The notes: generated from the sequence alone by a model not told the origin. A stretch of DNA of 64,000 nt from Arthrobacter antioxidans (GCF_023100725.1 NZ_CP095501.1:248001-312000); one strand, 5' to 3'. Numbered from the stretch's first letter, positions 50,294-59,829 are shown. Numbers and translations are program-made.

Positions 50294-50497
50294 ATGGCTA
50301 CGAACGTGAGTACCAGCGACCTGTACACGGTGGCGGAGGTCGCTGCCATGATGCGGGTATCGAAGATGACCGTCTACCGCCTGGTGCAGGCCGGGACGAT
50401 CCACAGCATCCGGTTCGGGCGCTCCTACCGGGTGCCGCAGAGCGCGGTGCGCGAGTACATCGCCTCGACGAACTCGGGGTCCGACTACTCCATCTGA
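50294..50497 (+). CDS. Small MerR/excisionase-type HTH protein (Rv0500A-like)
   Basis: 67 residues from ATG 50294; GTG 50288 or ATG 50276 would add two or six residues. Single HTH_17 domain: LYTVAEVAAMMRVSKMTVYRLV, then IHSIRFGRSYRVPQSAVREYI. The fit to the Mycobacterium Rv0500A family is close. These are conserved chromosomal DNA-binding proteins rather than phage excisionases. The target is unknown. No integrase or phage gene is near. Confidence 0.88.
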   Translation: MATNVSTSDLYTVAEVAAMMRVSKMTVYRLVQAGTIHSIRFGRSYRVPQSAVREYIASTNSGSDYSI

Positions 50498-50664
50498 TCC
50501 ACCCGCGCCGCGCGGGTCCCGGCAGTGGTACGGTCCTCCGTGGAGGCCCGCACCAGGGCGCCCGATCGCCCACCCGGGACCTGCCGGACCGGGCGGACGC
50601 CGACAGCGACGAGAGCATCGGGGACGCCGGACAGGACGACGGCGCTCCGCGCGGACGGGACAGC

Positions 50665-51534
50665 ATGAGGGGCCTTGCCCGGTTCTTCCCGCCCGCGCCC
50701 GCTCCCGGGGACGCCGGGGACGCCGGTCTCTTCGGACCGGGCTCGACGGCGTGGCGCATCGCACGTGAGCGCCTCGTCATGGCGGGCGGGCCGGCGGCGC
50801 TCCTGCTGCAGGTGGCGCACCCGCTCGTCGGCGAGGGCGTGCGTGCCCACAGTGACTTCACCACCGATCCCCTCCGGCGACTGCGGGGAACGCTCGACGC
50901 CGTCCTGACGGTGACGTTCGGGGACCGGGCGCAGGTACGCGCTGCCGCAGGACATGTGGCGCGGAAGCACCGCCCGGTCACGGGGACGCTGGTCCGTTCC
51001 AGCGCATCGGTGCCCGCCGGCACCCCGTACAGCGCCACCGATCCCGGGCTCGCGCTCTGGGTGTTCGCGACCCTCGTGTGGACGGCCCTCCAGGTGAGGG
51101 ACCGCTTCCTGCGCCCCACGACGGCGGAGGAATGCGACGCCTACTACCGGGACATGACACAGCTGGCCCACCTCTTCGGCGTGACGGACGCCGTGCTGCC
51201 CGAGGACTACCGCGGCCTCGAACGCTACGTCGCCCGGCAGTTCCGGGAAACGCTCGACGCCGGTCCCGCGGCCCGCCTGATCGCCCGGCAGATCCTCGCA
51301 CCGGAACCGCCGATCATCCCGGCGCCGCTCCGGCCGCTGCCCTCCATCCTGGCGGCGGGCCTCCTGCCCGCGCGGCTCCGGGAGGCGTACGGCCTCCCGT
51401 GGCGGCGTCGCGAGCGGGTGGTGTTCGCCGTCCTCCGCCGGACCACCCGGCTCGTGGTGCCCGTGCTCCCCGGGAACGTCCGCTACTGGCCGCACTACCG
51501 GGTGGCCCGGGACCGGGTGCAGACCGAACGCTGA
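50665..51534 (+). CDS. MpaB-like/DUF2236 oxygenase-family protein
   Basis: 289 residues from ATG 50665. DUF2236 marks: GLFGPGSTAWRIARERLVMAGGPAALLLQVAHPLVGEGVRAHSDF, then RHxHxxV-like HVARKHRPVTGT, ATDPGLALWVFATLVWTAL and YYRDMTQLAHLFGV. Members include latex-clearing protein and MpaB; many bind heme through conserved His/Arg. It is all-helical and probably an oxygenase, but no substrate can be named. It is alone, with the repeat-bearing gap 51535-51680 after it. Confidence 0.85.
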   Translation: MRGLARFFPPAPAPGDAGDAGLFGPGSTAWRIARERLVMAGGPAALLLQVAHPLVGEGVRAHSDFTTDPLRRLRGTLDAVLTVTFGDRAQVRAAAGHVARKHRPVTGTLVRSSASVPAGTPYSATDPGLALWVFATLVWTALQVRDRFLRPTTAEECDAYYRDMTQLAHLFGVTDAVLPEDYRGLERYVARQFRETLDAGPAARLIARQILAPEPPIIPAPLRPLPSILAAGLLPARLREAYGLPWRRRERVVFAVLRRTTRLVVPVLPGNVRYWPHYRVARDRVQTER

Positions 51535-51622
51535 TGGTCGGCGTGTCGCCGTGCACGGCTTCGGACGGGACGGGCATCGGACCGCGGCGCGTCGCGCCCC
51601 GACACGCAGTCCGGCGGCTGGA

Positions 51623-51670
51623 CCGCGTGCACGACGCCACACCCAGGGGTCGACCCGCGTGCACGACGCC
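51623..51670. repeat. 16-base direct repeat
   Basis: CCGCGTGCACGACGCC at 51623-51638 recurs at 51655-51670 with a 32-base period. The flanks carry CGTGTCG/CGACACG pieces (51542 and 51600) like the hairpin heads at 44103 and 45212, so this may be a decayed member of the same repeat family. Confidence 0.6.
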
Positions 51671-51680
51671 GCGCGCCCGG

Positions 51681-52283
51681 TCACTCCCCGGGGCGGCGGA
51701 TCGTCGTCGTCACCGTCACCAGCTGCGGGCGGGGCGGCGCCGAGCTGAAGCCGAACCGGACGGGCGGGCTCACGGGGGCCAGGGCGCCGAGGTCCGCATC
51801 GCGCCACGTCGCGGTCACGCCGCGGACGGCCCGGGCAGAGGTGACGCCGTAGTACTCGGTGCGGCCCTGCCCCGCGGAGCCGGCCGTCGCCACGCCCTTC
51901 ACGAGCAGCGAGGCCACCGGGTTGATCAGCGCGAGCCACCGCGGGTGCGTGGCCAGGCGCCGCGGGACCAGGCCGAGGAGACGCCCGAGCAGCGTCACGC
52001 CGCCGAGCTCGGCGAGGACCTGCAGGTCCCCGGCGTCGACGACGAGCCGGCCGCCCGCGAGGGCCGAGGAGACGGGGGTGAGCAGCACGTCGTCGAACGC
52101 GTACGTGGCGCCGACGTAGTCCGCGATCCCGGCGCTGGGCGCGAGCAGCGTGCGCCGGCCCGCCGCGTCCTCCATCATGACGTCGGTGAAGGAGCCGAAG
52201 GGCGAGGTGTCCCACCGGCCGATCACCAGGCGGGTACCCGAGGCGGTGCCGATGCCGGCGATGTGTCCTTCGAAGCGGTCCAT
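51681..52283 (-). CDS. Hypothetical protein, conserved in actinobacteria by appearance
   Basis: 200 residues from ATG 52283; the frame upstream to 52364 has no plausible start context. The sequence is soluble and beta-rich (FEGHIAGIGTASGTRLVIGRWDTSPFGSFTDVMMED, RRTLLAPSAGIADYVGATYAFDDVLL), with LLGRLLGLVPRRLATHPRWLALI as a possible amphipathic helix. No catalytic motif or signal peptide. Codon bias is normal for the region, so it is very likely a gene. Function unknown. Confidence 0.7.
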   Translation of the reverse strand: MDRFEGHIAGIGTASGTRLVIGRWDTSPFGSFTDVMMEDAAGRRTLLAPSAGIADYVGATYAFDDVLLTPVSSALAGGRLVVDAGDLQVLAELGGVTLLGRLLGLVPRRLATHPRWLALINPVASLLVKGVATAGSAGQGRTEYYGVTSARAVRGVTATWRDADLGALAPVSPPVRFGFSSAPPRPQLVTVTTTIRRPGE

Positions 52284-52401
52284 GCCCCCATTGTGCCCGC
52301 GGGCGTCCGGCGGCGTCCCGACGCCCGCGGGAGGGAGCAGTCGCAACGGAACCGCAACCGTCACGGTTGGAGCTTTTGCGGCACTCCCCGAGCCCCTCGG
52401 C

Positions 52402-52457
52402 TAAACTCGGACGGTAAGAGCCCCAGTGGCCGCACCCTGCGTGCGACCGGTTGGGGC
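52402..52457 (+). promoter_or_regulatory. purA leader: -10-like site and structured 5' hairpin
   Basis: TAAACT at 52402-52407 is a good -10. The transcript would then begin near 52413 and open with a hairpin: GCCCCA (52420-52425)/TGGGGC (52452-52457), GG/CC, and CGCAC (52431-52435)/GTGCG (52441-52445) around CCTGC, with small internal loops. About 65 leader bases follow before ATG 52525. It may be an attenuator or protein-binding site controlling purA. No known riboswitch class was recognised. Confidence 0.5.
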
Positions 52458-52524
52458 GTTCTGATGCACGGCGTACTTTCCGCGGTAGCGCGGGAGGAAC
52501 CCGTACCTGATGGGGGAGGATCCC

Positions 52525-53811
52525 ATGCCAGCAATCGTCATTGTCGGAGCCCAATGGGGCGACGAGGGTAAGGGCAAGGCCACTGACCTGCTGGGCGGCC
52601 GGGTCGACTACGTCGTGAAGCCGAACGGCGGCAACAACGCCGGGCACACCGTGGTGGTCAACGGCGAGAAGTACGAGCTGAAGCTCCTTCCCGCCGGCAT
52701 CCTCAGCCCGAACGCCGTGCCGATCATCGGCAACGGCTGCGTCATCAACCTCGAGGCGCTGTTCGAGGAGATCGACGGCCTCGAGGCCCGCGGCGCGGAC
52801 ACCTCGAAGCTGCGCGTCTCCGCCAACGCCCACCTCGTGGCGCCGTACCACCAGGTCCTCGACAAGGTCACCGAGCGTTTCCTCGGCAAGCGCGCGATCG
52901 GCACCACGGGCCGCGGCATCGGCCCGGCCTACATGGACAAGGTGGCCCGCCTGGGCCTCCGCGTCCAGGACGTCTTCGACGAGTCGATCCTCCGCCAGAA
53001 GGTCGAGGGTTCGCTCAAGCAGAAGAACGAACTGCTGGTCAAGGTCTACAACCGCCGCGACGTCGAGGTGGAGGAGGTCGTCTCCTACTTCCTCTCCTTC
53101 GCCGACCGCCTGCGCCCCCTCGTCATCGACTCCACGTTCGTGCTCAACGAGGCGCTCGACGCCGGCAAGGTGGTCCTCATGGAGGGCGGCCAGGCGACCT
53201 TCCTGGACGTCGACCACGGCACCTACCCGTTCGTGACGTCGTCGAACCCCACCGCCGGCGGCGCGTCCGTCGGCTCGGGCATCGGCCCCACGCGCATCTC
53301 CCGCTCGATCGGCATCATCAAGGCGTACACCACCCGCGTGGGTGCGGGGCCGTTCCCCACGGAGCTCTTCGACGAGATGGGCACGTACCTGCAGAAGACC
53401 GGCGGCGAGTTCGGCGTCAACACGGGCCGGCCCCGCCGGTGCGGCTGGTACGACGCCGTGCTGGCGCGCCACGCGTCGCGCGTCAACGGCTTCACGGACT
53501 ACTTCGTGACGAAGCTCGACGTCCTCACGGGGATCGAGAGCATCCCGGTGTGCGTCGCGTACGACGTGGACGGCGTCCGGCACGACGAGATGCCCATGAC
53601 GCAGACCGAGTTCCACCACGCCAAGCCGATCTTCGAGTACTTCGACGGCTGGACCGAGGACATCACGGGCGCCCGGGCCATCGAGGACCTGCCCGACAAC
53701 GCGCAGACCTACGTGCGCGCCCTCGAGAAGCTGTCGGGGACCCGGTTCTCGGCCATCGGCGTCGGCCCGGACCGCGACCAGACCATCGTGGTCAACGACC
53801 TCATCAACTGA
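52525..53811 (+). CDS. purA: Adenylosuccinate synthetase
   Basis: 428 residues from ATG 52525 (GGGGGAGGA upstream). GTP-binding [16 protein letters not shown] at the N-terminus, [29 protein letters not shown] (IMP/Asp region), [17 protein letters not shown], and [18 protein letters not shown]. It joins IMP and aspartate with GTP in the AMP branch of purine synthesis. Monocistronic, ending in a strong shared terminator. Confidence 0.98.
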   Translation: MPAIVIVGAQWGDEGKGKATDLLGGRVDYVVKPNGGNNAGHTVVVNGEKYELKLLPAGILSPNAVPIIGNGCVINLEALFEEIDGLEARGADTSKLRVSANAHLVAPYHQVLDKVTERFLGKRAIGTTGRGIGPAYMDKVARLGLRVQDVFDESILRQKVEGSLKQKNELLVKVYNRRDVEVEEVVSYFLSFADRLRPLVIDSTFVLNEALDAGKVVLMEGGQATFLDVDHGTYPFVTSSNPTAGGASVGSGIGPTRISRSIGIIKAYTTRVGAGPFPTELFDEMGTYLQKTGGEFGVNTGRPRRCGWYDAVLARHASRVNGFTDYFVTKLDVLTGIESIPVCVAYDVDGVRHDEMPMTQTEFHHAKPIFEYFDGWTEDITGARAIEDLPDNAQTYVRALEKLSGTRFSAIGVGPDRDQTIVVNDLIN

Positions 53812-53824
53812 CCGATCGACCACA

Positions 53825-53865
53825 CGGCAGCGGCCCCCTTCGTCCTGCGAAGGGGGCCGCTGCCG
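53825..53865. terminator. Bidirectional terminator, 17-bp perfect stem
   Basis: Bases 53825-53841 pair perfectly with 53849-53865 around a seven-base loop (an extra G-C pair may shorten it to five). It lies between the converging purA and SurA-like genes and can stop both. Confidence 0.92.
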
Positions 53866-53884
53866 TCCGGGGTGCCGGTCCGGG

Positions 53885-54658
53885 CTACAGGTTGACGGTG
53901 ATGTCCGCGCCCTCACGCAGCTGCGCGATCAGGGCCTCGGCGGCCGCGGACGTCTTGCCGCCCTTGAGCTGCTCCTCGATCTCGTCGCGCACCTCGTCGA
54001 GCGGGGGCAGCGGCGACGCGGTGGCCCCACCGGCCTCCTGCTGGGCCGTCGCGGCGTCGTAGGCCTCCTGGATCTCCTCGTCGGTGGGTGTCGTGTCGCC
54101 GGCCTCCTCCTCGAGGAGCGCGTCGAGTTTCACCTGGTCGGAGAGCTGGGAGTCGAACTCGGCGTCGTCGAGCCCCTGCTCGGCGAAGGCGGCGCGCAAC
54201 TCCTCCTCGGAACCCAGCTGGCTGGTCTCCAGCAGGTTCTCGATCGCCGCGGCCCGGGCTTCGGGCGTGGCCTCGATGCCGCGCTCGTCCGCCTCCTGCC
54301 GCAGCAGTTCGGTGCTCACGAGGTTGTCCGCGACGGTCGTCTTCAGGAGGTCCTGGTCCACCTCCTGGCCGCCGGCCTGCGCCTGGGCGGCCGCCTGCGG
54401 GAACTGGCCCTCGTAGGCCGTGGTGAACTCGTCCTTCTTGATCTCGGTGCCGTTGACGACGGCGACGACGTCGGGGAGGCCCTCGAGGTCCGGCTCCGGC
54501 TGGGCGGCGGCCGACTCGTCCGGTGCGGGCGCCGAGCTCGATGCGGCCGCGCCCTCCGGCTCGTCGCCCGCGGCACCACACCCGCCGAGGACCGCGATGG
54601 AGCCGACGAACGCGGCTGCGATGAGGCGCCGGCCCAGGATTGTTCCCTTGATGGTCAT
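53885..54658 (-). CDS. SurA-N-like extracytoplasmic lipoprotein
   Basis: 257 residues from ATG 54658. Lipobox LGGC with Cys27, then an acidic Ala/Pro/Ser linker. Residues about 62-200 match the SurA/PrsA N-terminal chaperone domain: VVAVVNGTEIKKDEFTTAYEGQFPQ, LKTTVADNLVSTELLRQEADERGIEATPEAR and ELRAAFAEQGLDDAEFDSQLSDQVK. No parvulin isomerase domain is present; the protein ends with EEQLKGGKTSAAAEALIAQL. It is probably a folding helper for secreted proteins. Confidence 0.85.
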   Translation of the reverse strand: MTIKGTILGRRLIAAAFVGSIAVLGGCGAAGDEPEGAAASSSAPAPDESAAAQPEPDLEGLPDVVAVVNGTEIKKDEFTTAYEGQFPQAAAQAQAGGQEVDQDLLKTTVADNLVSTELLRQEADERGIEATPEARAAAIENLLETSQLGSEEELRAAFAEQGLDDAEFDSQLSDQVKLDALLEEEAGDTTPTDEEIQEAYDAATAQQEAGGATASPLPPLDEVRDEIEEQLKGGKTSAAAEALIAQLREGADITVNL

Positions 54659-54761
54659 GCTGAGCCTGTCCTTGCGTTGCGTGCGATGGTCAGCCTGCGA
54701 CGATAGCGGTGCCACCTGAACGTCCGCTGGACGCGCCCTCCGGACGGCGGTGCCCCCAGCG

Positions 54762-55268
54762 CTACCAGCCCCAGGTCCCCGCGCCGCCCTTGAACGGGCC
54801 GACGATCGCCGCGGTGATCCACCCGCCGTAGAAATCGCCCTCCTGGGACTGCACCCGCTCGCCGTCCACGGTGCATTCGTCCATCCGCGAGGGGTAGAGC
54901 GCCGCGCGCGTAACCAGGTCCTCGTACCCGCGCACCGGGGTGGGATAGGTCCAGGCGCCGCGCGGGCTGCGGGCGGTCCCGGCGACGACGTCGAAATAGC
55001 TCGCGGCACCCTTGAACTCGCACTGCGTGGTGCCGTCGACGGGCACCAGGACCCCGGGTGCGAACGCGTCGATCGGCAGGTAGTAGACCGGCGGGTGGCT
55101 CGTCTCCAGGACCCGGACGGCGTCGTCCGTGCCGATGATCAGCTTTCCGCCGAACCGCACCTCGATCCTCGCCGTCGTCCGCTCCACCCGCGGCGGCCTC
55201 GGGTAGTCCCACACGGACTCCTGGCCGGGGCCGGGCTGCACGCGCTGTCTCTTCACCGGGTTCCTCAT
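54762..55268 (-). CDS. DUF427 protein
   Basis: 168 residues from ATG 55268. DUF427 features: ESVWDYPRPP, IEVRFGGKLIIGTDDAVRVLETSHPPVYYLP, TTQCEFKGAASYFDVV and YPTPVRGYEDLVTRAALYPSRMDECTVDGE. Single small beta-rich domain; known structures show a pocket, but no function is established. Divergent from the nitrilase gene with 79 bases between starts. Confidence 0.9.
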   Translation of the reverse strand: MRNPVKRQRVQPGPGQESVWDYPRPPRVERTTARIEVRFGGKLIIGTDDAVRVLETSHPPVYYLPIDAFAPGVLVPVDGTTQCEFKGAASYFDVVAGTARSPRGAWTYPTPVRGYEDLVTRAALYPSRMDECTVDGERVQSQEGDFYGGWITAAIVGPFKGGAGTWGW

Positions 55269-55347
55269 GGGACGAAGGCTACTCCGGCGTGCTGGACGGG
55301 GTCTGTACGCTGGAGATCAGGTGTCATCCACACGTGAGGGCGGGAAC

Positions 55348-56154
55348 ATGTTGGTCAGTGTCGGTCAGTTCAGGCCCGGCGGGGACGCCGCGGCGAACCT
55401 CGCCGTGATGCGGGACCTCGCGGCGGAGGCCGCCGCCGGGGGCTCGGAACTCATCGTCTTCCCCGAGGAGTCGATGTTCACGGTCGGCCGGGTGGAGGGC
55501 TCCCTCCAGCAGGCCGTGGAGGCCACCTGGACCTCCTTCGTCCAGCAGCTGTCCTTCATCGCCGCCGAGCACTCCATCGCCGTCGTCGCCGGGGGCTATG
55601 AGCCCAGCGGCGAGGGGCGGCCCTTCAACACACTCGTCCTCGTGGACGGGACCGGCCGGATCGTGGACACGTACCGGAAGCTGCACCTGTACGACGCCTT
55701 CAGCTACCAGGAGTCCACGCGCATCAAGCCGGGCGACGGCGGCATCACGGTGGCCCGGATCGGCGGCCTCGGGGTGGGGCTCATGACCTGCTACGACCTC
55801 CGGTTCCCCGAGCAGGCCCGGGCGCTCGCCGACGCGGGGGCAGACCTCATCTGCGTGCCGGCCGCCTGGTTCAAGGGTGAGCACAAGATCGAGCACTGGG
55901 AGACGCTGCTCAAGGCGCGGGCCATCGAGAACACCGTCTGGGTGGCGGCCGCCGGGACCTCCAGCGGCCATACGATCGGCCACTCCGCCGTCATCGACCC
56001 CATGGGGGTCCCGCAGGCACACCTCGAGGACGAGGAGCGCGGCGTCGTCACTGTCGAGGTGACACGGCGCAGGGTCGACGACGTCCGCGAGTTCCTGCCC
56101 GTCCTGCGGAACAGGCGCTTCGCGCGGAACGAGACCATTGTCGACGCCCACTGA
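55348..56154 (+). CDS. Carbon-nitrogen hydrolase (nitrilase superfamily amidase)
   Basis: 268 residues from ATG 55348. The nitrilase triad is complete: Glu in IVFPEESMF (about residue 44), Lys in YRKLHLYDAF (about 114), Cys in LMTCYDLRFPEQARAL (about 151). The length and KLHLYDAFSYQES string place it near omega-amidase/Nit2-like or deaminated-glutathione amidases. It hydrolyses a small amide. The following LacI gene overlaps its end by 17 bases. Confidence 0.92.
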   Translation: MLVSVGQFRPGGDAAANLAVMRDLAAEAAAGGSELIVFPEESMFTVGRVEGSLQQAVEATWTSFVQQLSFIAAEHSIAVVAGGYEPSGEGRPFNTLVLVDGTGRIVDTYRKLHLYDAFSYQESTRIKPGDGGITVARIGGLGVGLMTCYDLRFPEQARALADAGADLICVPAAWFKGEHKIEHWETLLKARAIENTVWVAAAGTSSGHTIGHSAVIDPMGVPQAHLEDEERGVVTVEVTRRRVDDVREFLPVLRNRRFARNETIVDAH

Positions 56155-57235
56155 CGCCGAGGCCTCCCGCCCCGCCGAGCCGTCCCGCCCTGCGGAGGGG
56201 GCCCGGCCCCCGGAGGTACGTGCCGCCAACATCCGGGACGTGGCACGGCGGGCCGGGGTCTCGCACCAGACCGTCTCCCGGGTGATCAACGGCCACCCGA
56301 GCCTCCGCCCCGAGACGCGTGACCGCGTCCTGGCCGCCATGGACGAGCTCAGCTTCCGCCCCAACCGTGCGGCCCGCGCGCTCGTGACCAGCCGTTCCAC
56401 CACCATCGGCGTGCTCGTCGGCAAGGGCTTCGAGTACGGGCCCGCGGCGAGCCTGCAGGCCATCGACAGCGCAGCGCGCCAGGCGGGGTACGCCGTGGAT
56501 GTGGCGCACCTCGACGAGGTCGACGGCGGGTCGATCCGGGCGGCCCTGGACCGGTTGCTGGCCCACGGCGTGGACGGCTTCATCATCCTGGCGCCGCAGG
56601 CGCTGACGGTCGAGGAGATCGAGCGGCTGTCCATCACGCTGCCCTTCGTGACGGTGCACTCCGCGCGGGCCCCTGACGACCACCGGCTGTCCGTGGACCA
56701 GTCCGGCGGGGCCGTCCTCGCCACCCGCCACCTGCTCGAGCTGGGCCACCGGCGCATCGCGCACGTGGCGGGGCCGGACGGCTGGTTCGAGACGGACGCC
56801 CGCATCCGCGGGTACCGTACCGAGATGGAGGCGTGGGGGCTGGTGCCGGAGCCCCTCCTCTCCGGCACCTGGACGGCGGAATCCGGCTACCGGGCCGGGC
56901 TCGCGCTGGTCCGGGACCCCGGGATCACCGCCGTCTTCTCCTCGAACGACCAGATGGCGCTCGGGCTGATGCACGCCTTCCGCGAGCACGGACTGCGGGT
57001 GCCCGAGGACATCAGCGTGGTGGGCTTCGACGATGTCCCCGAGGCCGCCCACTACTGGCCTCCGCTCACTACGGTGCGGCAGGACTTCCCCGAACTCGGC
57101 CGACGCTGCGTCGCGCGGCTGCTCGGGCTGATCGGCGCGCCGGGCTCGGCCGCAGCCCCCGGGCCGGTCGGGGCGGCCGCCGACGTGCGGCCCGAGTTCG
57201 TGCTCCGCTCCTCCACGGCCCGCCTCCAGGGCTGA
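56138..57235 (+). CDS. LacI-family regulator, probable arabinose repressor
   Basis: 365 residues from TTG 56138, the only in-frame start before the HTH; it overlaps the amidase gene by 17 bases. A 27-residue Pro/Ala/Glu-rich lead precedes the HTH (NIRDVARRAGVSHQTVSRVI), hinge RPNRAARALVTSRST, and the effector domain (IGVLVGKGFEYGPAASLQAID, SVVGFDDVPEAAHYWPPLTTVRQDF). It lies directly upstream of araBDA. Two dyads in the araB leader are likely its binding sites. Confidence 0.88.
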   Translation: MSTPTDAEASRPAEPSRPAEGARPPEVRAANIRDVARRAGVSHQTVSRVINGHPSLRPETRDRVLAAMDELSFRPNRAARALVTSRSTTIGVLVGKGFEYGPAASLQAIDSAARQAGYAVDVAHLDEVDGGSIRAALDRLLAHGVDGFIILAPQALTVEEIERLSITLPFVTVHSARAPDDHRLSVDQSGGAVLATRHLLELGHRRIAHVAGPDGWFETDARIRGYRTEMEAWGLVPEPLLSGTWTAESGYRAGLALVRDPGITAVFSSNDQMALGLMHAFREHGLRVPEDISVVGFDDVPEAAHYWPPLTTVRQDFPELGRRCVARLLGLIGAPGSAAAPGPVGAAADVRPEFVLRSSTARLQG

Positions 57236-57267
57236 CGCCCTCGCACCCGACACCTCCTCCACGCACG

Positions 57268-57337
57268 TTGACACATCCGGCGGGCAGGGCACACACTGGT
57301 GACCGCAGATGTGAACGGTCACATTAACCGGTTGCAC
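57268..57337 (+). promoter_or_regulatory. araBDA promoter with two operator dyads
   Basis: A perfect -35 TTGACA at 57268-57273, an 18-base spacer and a weak -10 CACACT at 57292-57297. Downstream lie the dyad TGTGA-N4-TCACA (57310-57323) and, three bases on, the palindrome AACCGGTT (57326-57333). Both sit just after the expected start of transcription, where a LacI-type repressor would act as a roadblock. The binder is inferred to be the upstream LacI protein. Confidence 0.65.
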
Positions 57338-57397
57338 CGCACCACGATCCATCAGGGCACTGCCTGCAGTCCCGAGAAGAACAAAGAGGTCCTTCCC

Positions 57398-59119
57398 TTG
57401 AGTGACTCCACCCTGGGCGCATCCGCGCCGACCGAGGGCGCCGGCAGGCCCACCTACGTCATCGGCGTCGACTACGGCACCCTGTCCGGGCGCGCCGTCG
57501 TCGTCCGTGTCTCCGACGGCGCCGAGCTCGGCGCCTCGACGCTCGAGTACCCGCACGCCGTGATGGACTCGACGCTCGCCGCGACGGGGGAGCAGCTCCC
57601 GCCCGAGTGGGCCCTGCAGGTGCCCTCCGACTACGTGGACGTCCTCCGCGCGGCCGTCCCCGACGCCGTGCGGCAGGCGGGCATCGACCCGCAGGACGTC
57701 ATCGGGATCGCCACGGACTTCACGGCCTGCACCATGGTGCCCACGCTCGCCGACGGCACACCCCTCAACGAGGTGCACGGCTACGAGGGCCGCCCCCATG
57801 CCTACGTGAAGCTGTGGAAGCACCACGCCGCCCAGGGCCAGGCCAACCGGATCAACGAGCTCGCAGCCCGACGCGGCGAGGCCTGGTTGCCGCGCTACGG
57901 CGGACTGATCTCGAGCGAATGGGAGTTCGCGAAGGGCCTGCAGCTGCTCGAGGAGGACCCCGAGCTGTACGAGCGCATGGACCACTGGGTGGAGGCCGCC
58001 GACTGGATCGTCTGGCAGCTCACCGGCCGGTACGTGCGCAACGCCTGCACCGCCGGGTACAAGGGCATCTACCAGGACGGCGCCTACCCCTCCGAGGAGT
58101 TCCTCGCGGCGCTCAACCCGGAGTTCGCCGGATTCGCCCGCGACAAGGTGGAGCACACCATCGGGGCCCTCGCCTCGAAGGCAGGGACGCTGTCCGAGGA
58201 GGCCGCGGGCTGGACCGGACTGCCGGCGGGCATCGCCGTCGCCGTCGGGAACGTCGACGCCCACGTCACCGCCCCCGCCGCCCAGGCCACGGACCCGGGC
58301 CAGATGGTGGCCATCATGGGCACCTCGACGTGCCACGTCATGAACTCGGACCGGCTCGCCGAGGTGCCCGGCATGTGCGGTGTCGTGGACGGCGGGATCG
58401 TCGAGGGCTCCTACGGCTACGAGGCCGGCCAGTCCGGCGTCGGCGACATCTTCGCCTGGTTCGTCGCGCACCAGGTCCCGGGGGAGGTCCGGGACGACGC
58501 CGAGGCGCAGGGACTCAGCGTCCACGAGTACCTGACCGCGCAGGCGCAGGCGGAGCCCGTCGGGGCGCACGGCCTCGTCGCGCTCGACTGGCACTCCGGC
58601 AACCGCTCCGTGCTCGTGGACCACGAACTGTCCGGGACCATCGTGGGCCTGACGCTCGCCACCCGGCCGCACGAGATCTACCGCGCACTCCTGGAATCGA
58701 CGGCCTTCGGCACCCGGACGATCGTCGAGACGTTCAACGCCTCCGGCGTGCCCGTCACCGAGTTCGTGGCCGCCGGGGGCCTCATCCGCAACCCGTTCCT
58801 CATGCAGGTCTACGCCGACGTGCTCAACATGCCCATCTCGGTCATCGGCAGCGCCCAGGGCCCGGCCCTCGGGTCGGCGATCCACGCCGCCGTCGCCGCC
58901 GGTGCCTACGAGGACATCCACGCGGCCGCCGCCGCGATGGGCCGCCTGGACCGTGCCGCGTACACGCCCGACGCCGGGCGCGCCGCCGCGTACGACGCCC
59001 TGTACCGCGAGTACACCGCCCTCCACGACTACTTCGGGCGCGGCGCCAACGACGTCATGCACCGGCTCAAGGCCCTGCGCCGGTCCGCCCTCACCCGGCA
59101 GGAGGCGATCGCCGTATGA
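57398..59119 (+). CDS. araB: Ribulokinase
   Basis: 573 residues from TTG 57398 (AAAGAGGT upstream); a GTG at 57299 would translate through the operators and is rejected. FGGY kinase: [16 protein letters not shown] at about 24-39, [48 protein letters not shown] and [21 protein letters not shown] near the C-terminus. The length fits AraB (566 in E. coli). It phosphorylates L-ribulose. The stop overlaps araD (ATGA). Confidence 0.96.
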   Translation: MSDSTLGASAPTEGAGRPTYVIGVDYGTLSGRAVVVRVSDGAELGASTLEYPHAVMDSTLAATGEQLPPEWALQVPSDYVDVLRAAVPDAVRQAGIDPQDVIGIATDFTACTMVPTLADGTPLNEVHGYEGRPHAYVKLWKHHAAQGQANRINELAARRGEAWLPRYGGLISSEWEFAKGLQLLEEDPELYERMDHWVEAADWIVWQLTGRYVRNACTAGYKGIYQDGAYPSEEFLAALNPEFAGFARDKVEHTIGALASKAGTLSEEAAGWTGLPAGIAVAVGNVDAHVTAPAAQATDPGQMVAIMGTSTCHVMNSDRLAEVPGMCGVVDGGIVEGSYGYEAGQSGVGDIFAWFVAHQVPGEVRDDAEAQGLSVHEYLTAQAQAEPVGAHGLVALDWHSGNRSVLVDHELSGTIVGLTLATRPHEIYRALLESTAFGTRTIVETFNASGVPVTEFVAAGGLIRNPFLMQVYADVLNMPISVIGSAQGPALGSAIHAAVAAGAYEDIHAAAAAMGRLDRAAYTPDAGRAAAYDALYREYTALHDYFGRGANDVMHRLKALRRSALTRQEAIAV

Positions 59120-59829
59120 GCACCTTCAGCCCGGCCGTCGAAGCGGCCATCACCGCGGTCCGGAAGGACGTCGCCGGCCTGCACGCCGAGCTCGTGCGCT
59201 ACGGACTCGTCGTCTGGACCGGCGGCAACGTCTCGGGCCGCGTGCCCGGAGCGGACCTCTTCGTCATCAAGCCCTCCGGCGTCGGCTACGACGAGCTGAC
59301 GCCGGAGAACCAGATCCTCTGCGACCTCGACGGCACCGTCGTCCCGGGAAGTGCGGGCTCGGAGCGCGCCCCGTCGAGCGACACCGCGGCGCACGCCTAC
59401 GTCTACCGGAACATGCCCGACGTCGGCGGCGTGGTGCACACGCACTCCACCTACGCCGTCGCCTGGGCTGCGCGCGGCGAGCCGATCCCCTGCGTCATCA
59501 CGGCCATGGCGGACGAGTTCGGCGGGGAGATCCCCGTGGGCCCGTTCGCGGTCATCGGGGACGACTCCATCGGGCGCGGCATCGTCGAGACGCTCACCGA
59601 TCACCGCTCCCGCGGCGTGCTGATGAAGAACCACGGCCCGTTCACCATCGGCCGGGACGCGAAGGACGCCGTCAAGGCCGCCGTGATGCTCGAGGACGCC
59701 GCCCGGACCGTCCACATCTCCCGCCAGCTCGGCACGCCGACCGGCATCCAGCCCGAGCACATCGACTCACTCTTCGACCGCTACCAGAACGTGTACGGCC
59801 AGCCCGCCATCCCAGGAGCCCCCGCATGA
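59116..59829 (+). CDS. araD: L-ribulose-5-phosphate 4-epimerase
   Basis: 237 residues from ATG 59116, coupled to araB. Class II aldolase fold: [39 protein letters not shown], the zinc ligands in [30 protein letters not shown], and [12 protein letters not shown]. It converts L-ribulose-5-phosphate to D-xylulose-5-phosphate for the pentose phosphate pathway. The stop overlaps araA by four bases. Confidence 0.95.
   Translation: MSTFSPAVEAAITAVRKDVAGLHAELVRYGLVVWTGGNVSGRVPGADLFVIKPSGVGYDELTPENQILCDLDGTVVPGSAGSERAPSSDTAAHAYVYRNMPDVGGVVHTHSTYAVAWAARGEPIPCVITAMADEFGGEIPVGPFAVIGDDSIGRGIVETLTDHRSRGVLMKNHGPFTIGRDAKDAVKAAVMLEDAARTVHISRQLGTPTGIQPEHIDSLFDRYQNVYGQPAIPGAPA

Noticed and set aside
50294..50497. 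Prophage excisionase
   Set aside because: No integrase, att site or phage gene nearby; best match is the chromosomal Rv0500A-type family.
52420..52457. Purine riboswitch upstream of purA
   Set aside because: The conserved three-way junction and loop sequences of purine or PRPP/ppGpp riboswitches were not recognisable; only a single hairpin is seen.
50485..53916. 1143-residue reverse-strand reading frame
   Set aside because: Antisense to purA and the DUF2236 gene, Arg/Gly/Val/Asp-rich without a fold, and typical of open frames opposite high-GC genes.
57299..57397. Longer araB from GTG 57299
   Set aside because: It would translate the two operator dyads, and AraB length and motifs fit the TTG at 57398 with its ribosome site.
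56048..59062. 1004-residue reverse-strand reading frame
   Set aside because: Antisense shadow of the LacI and araB genes, which have complete family motifs on the plus strand.
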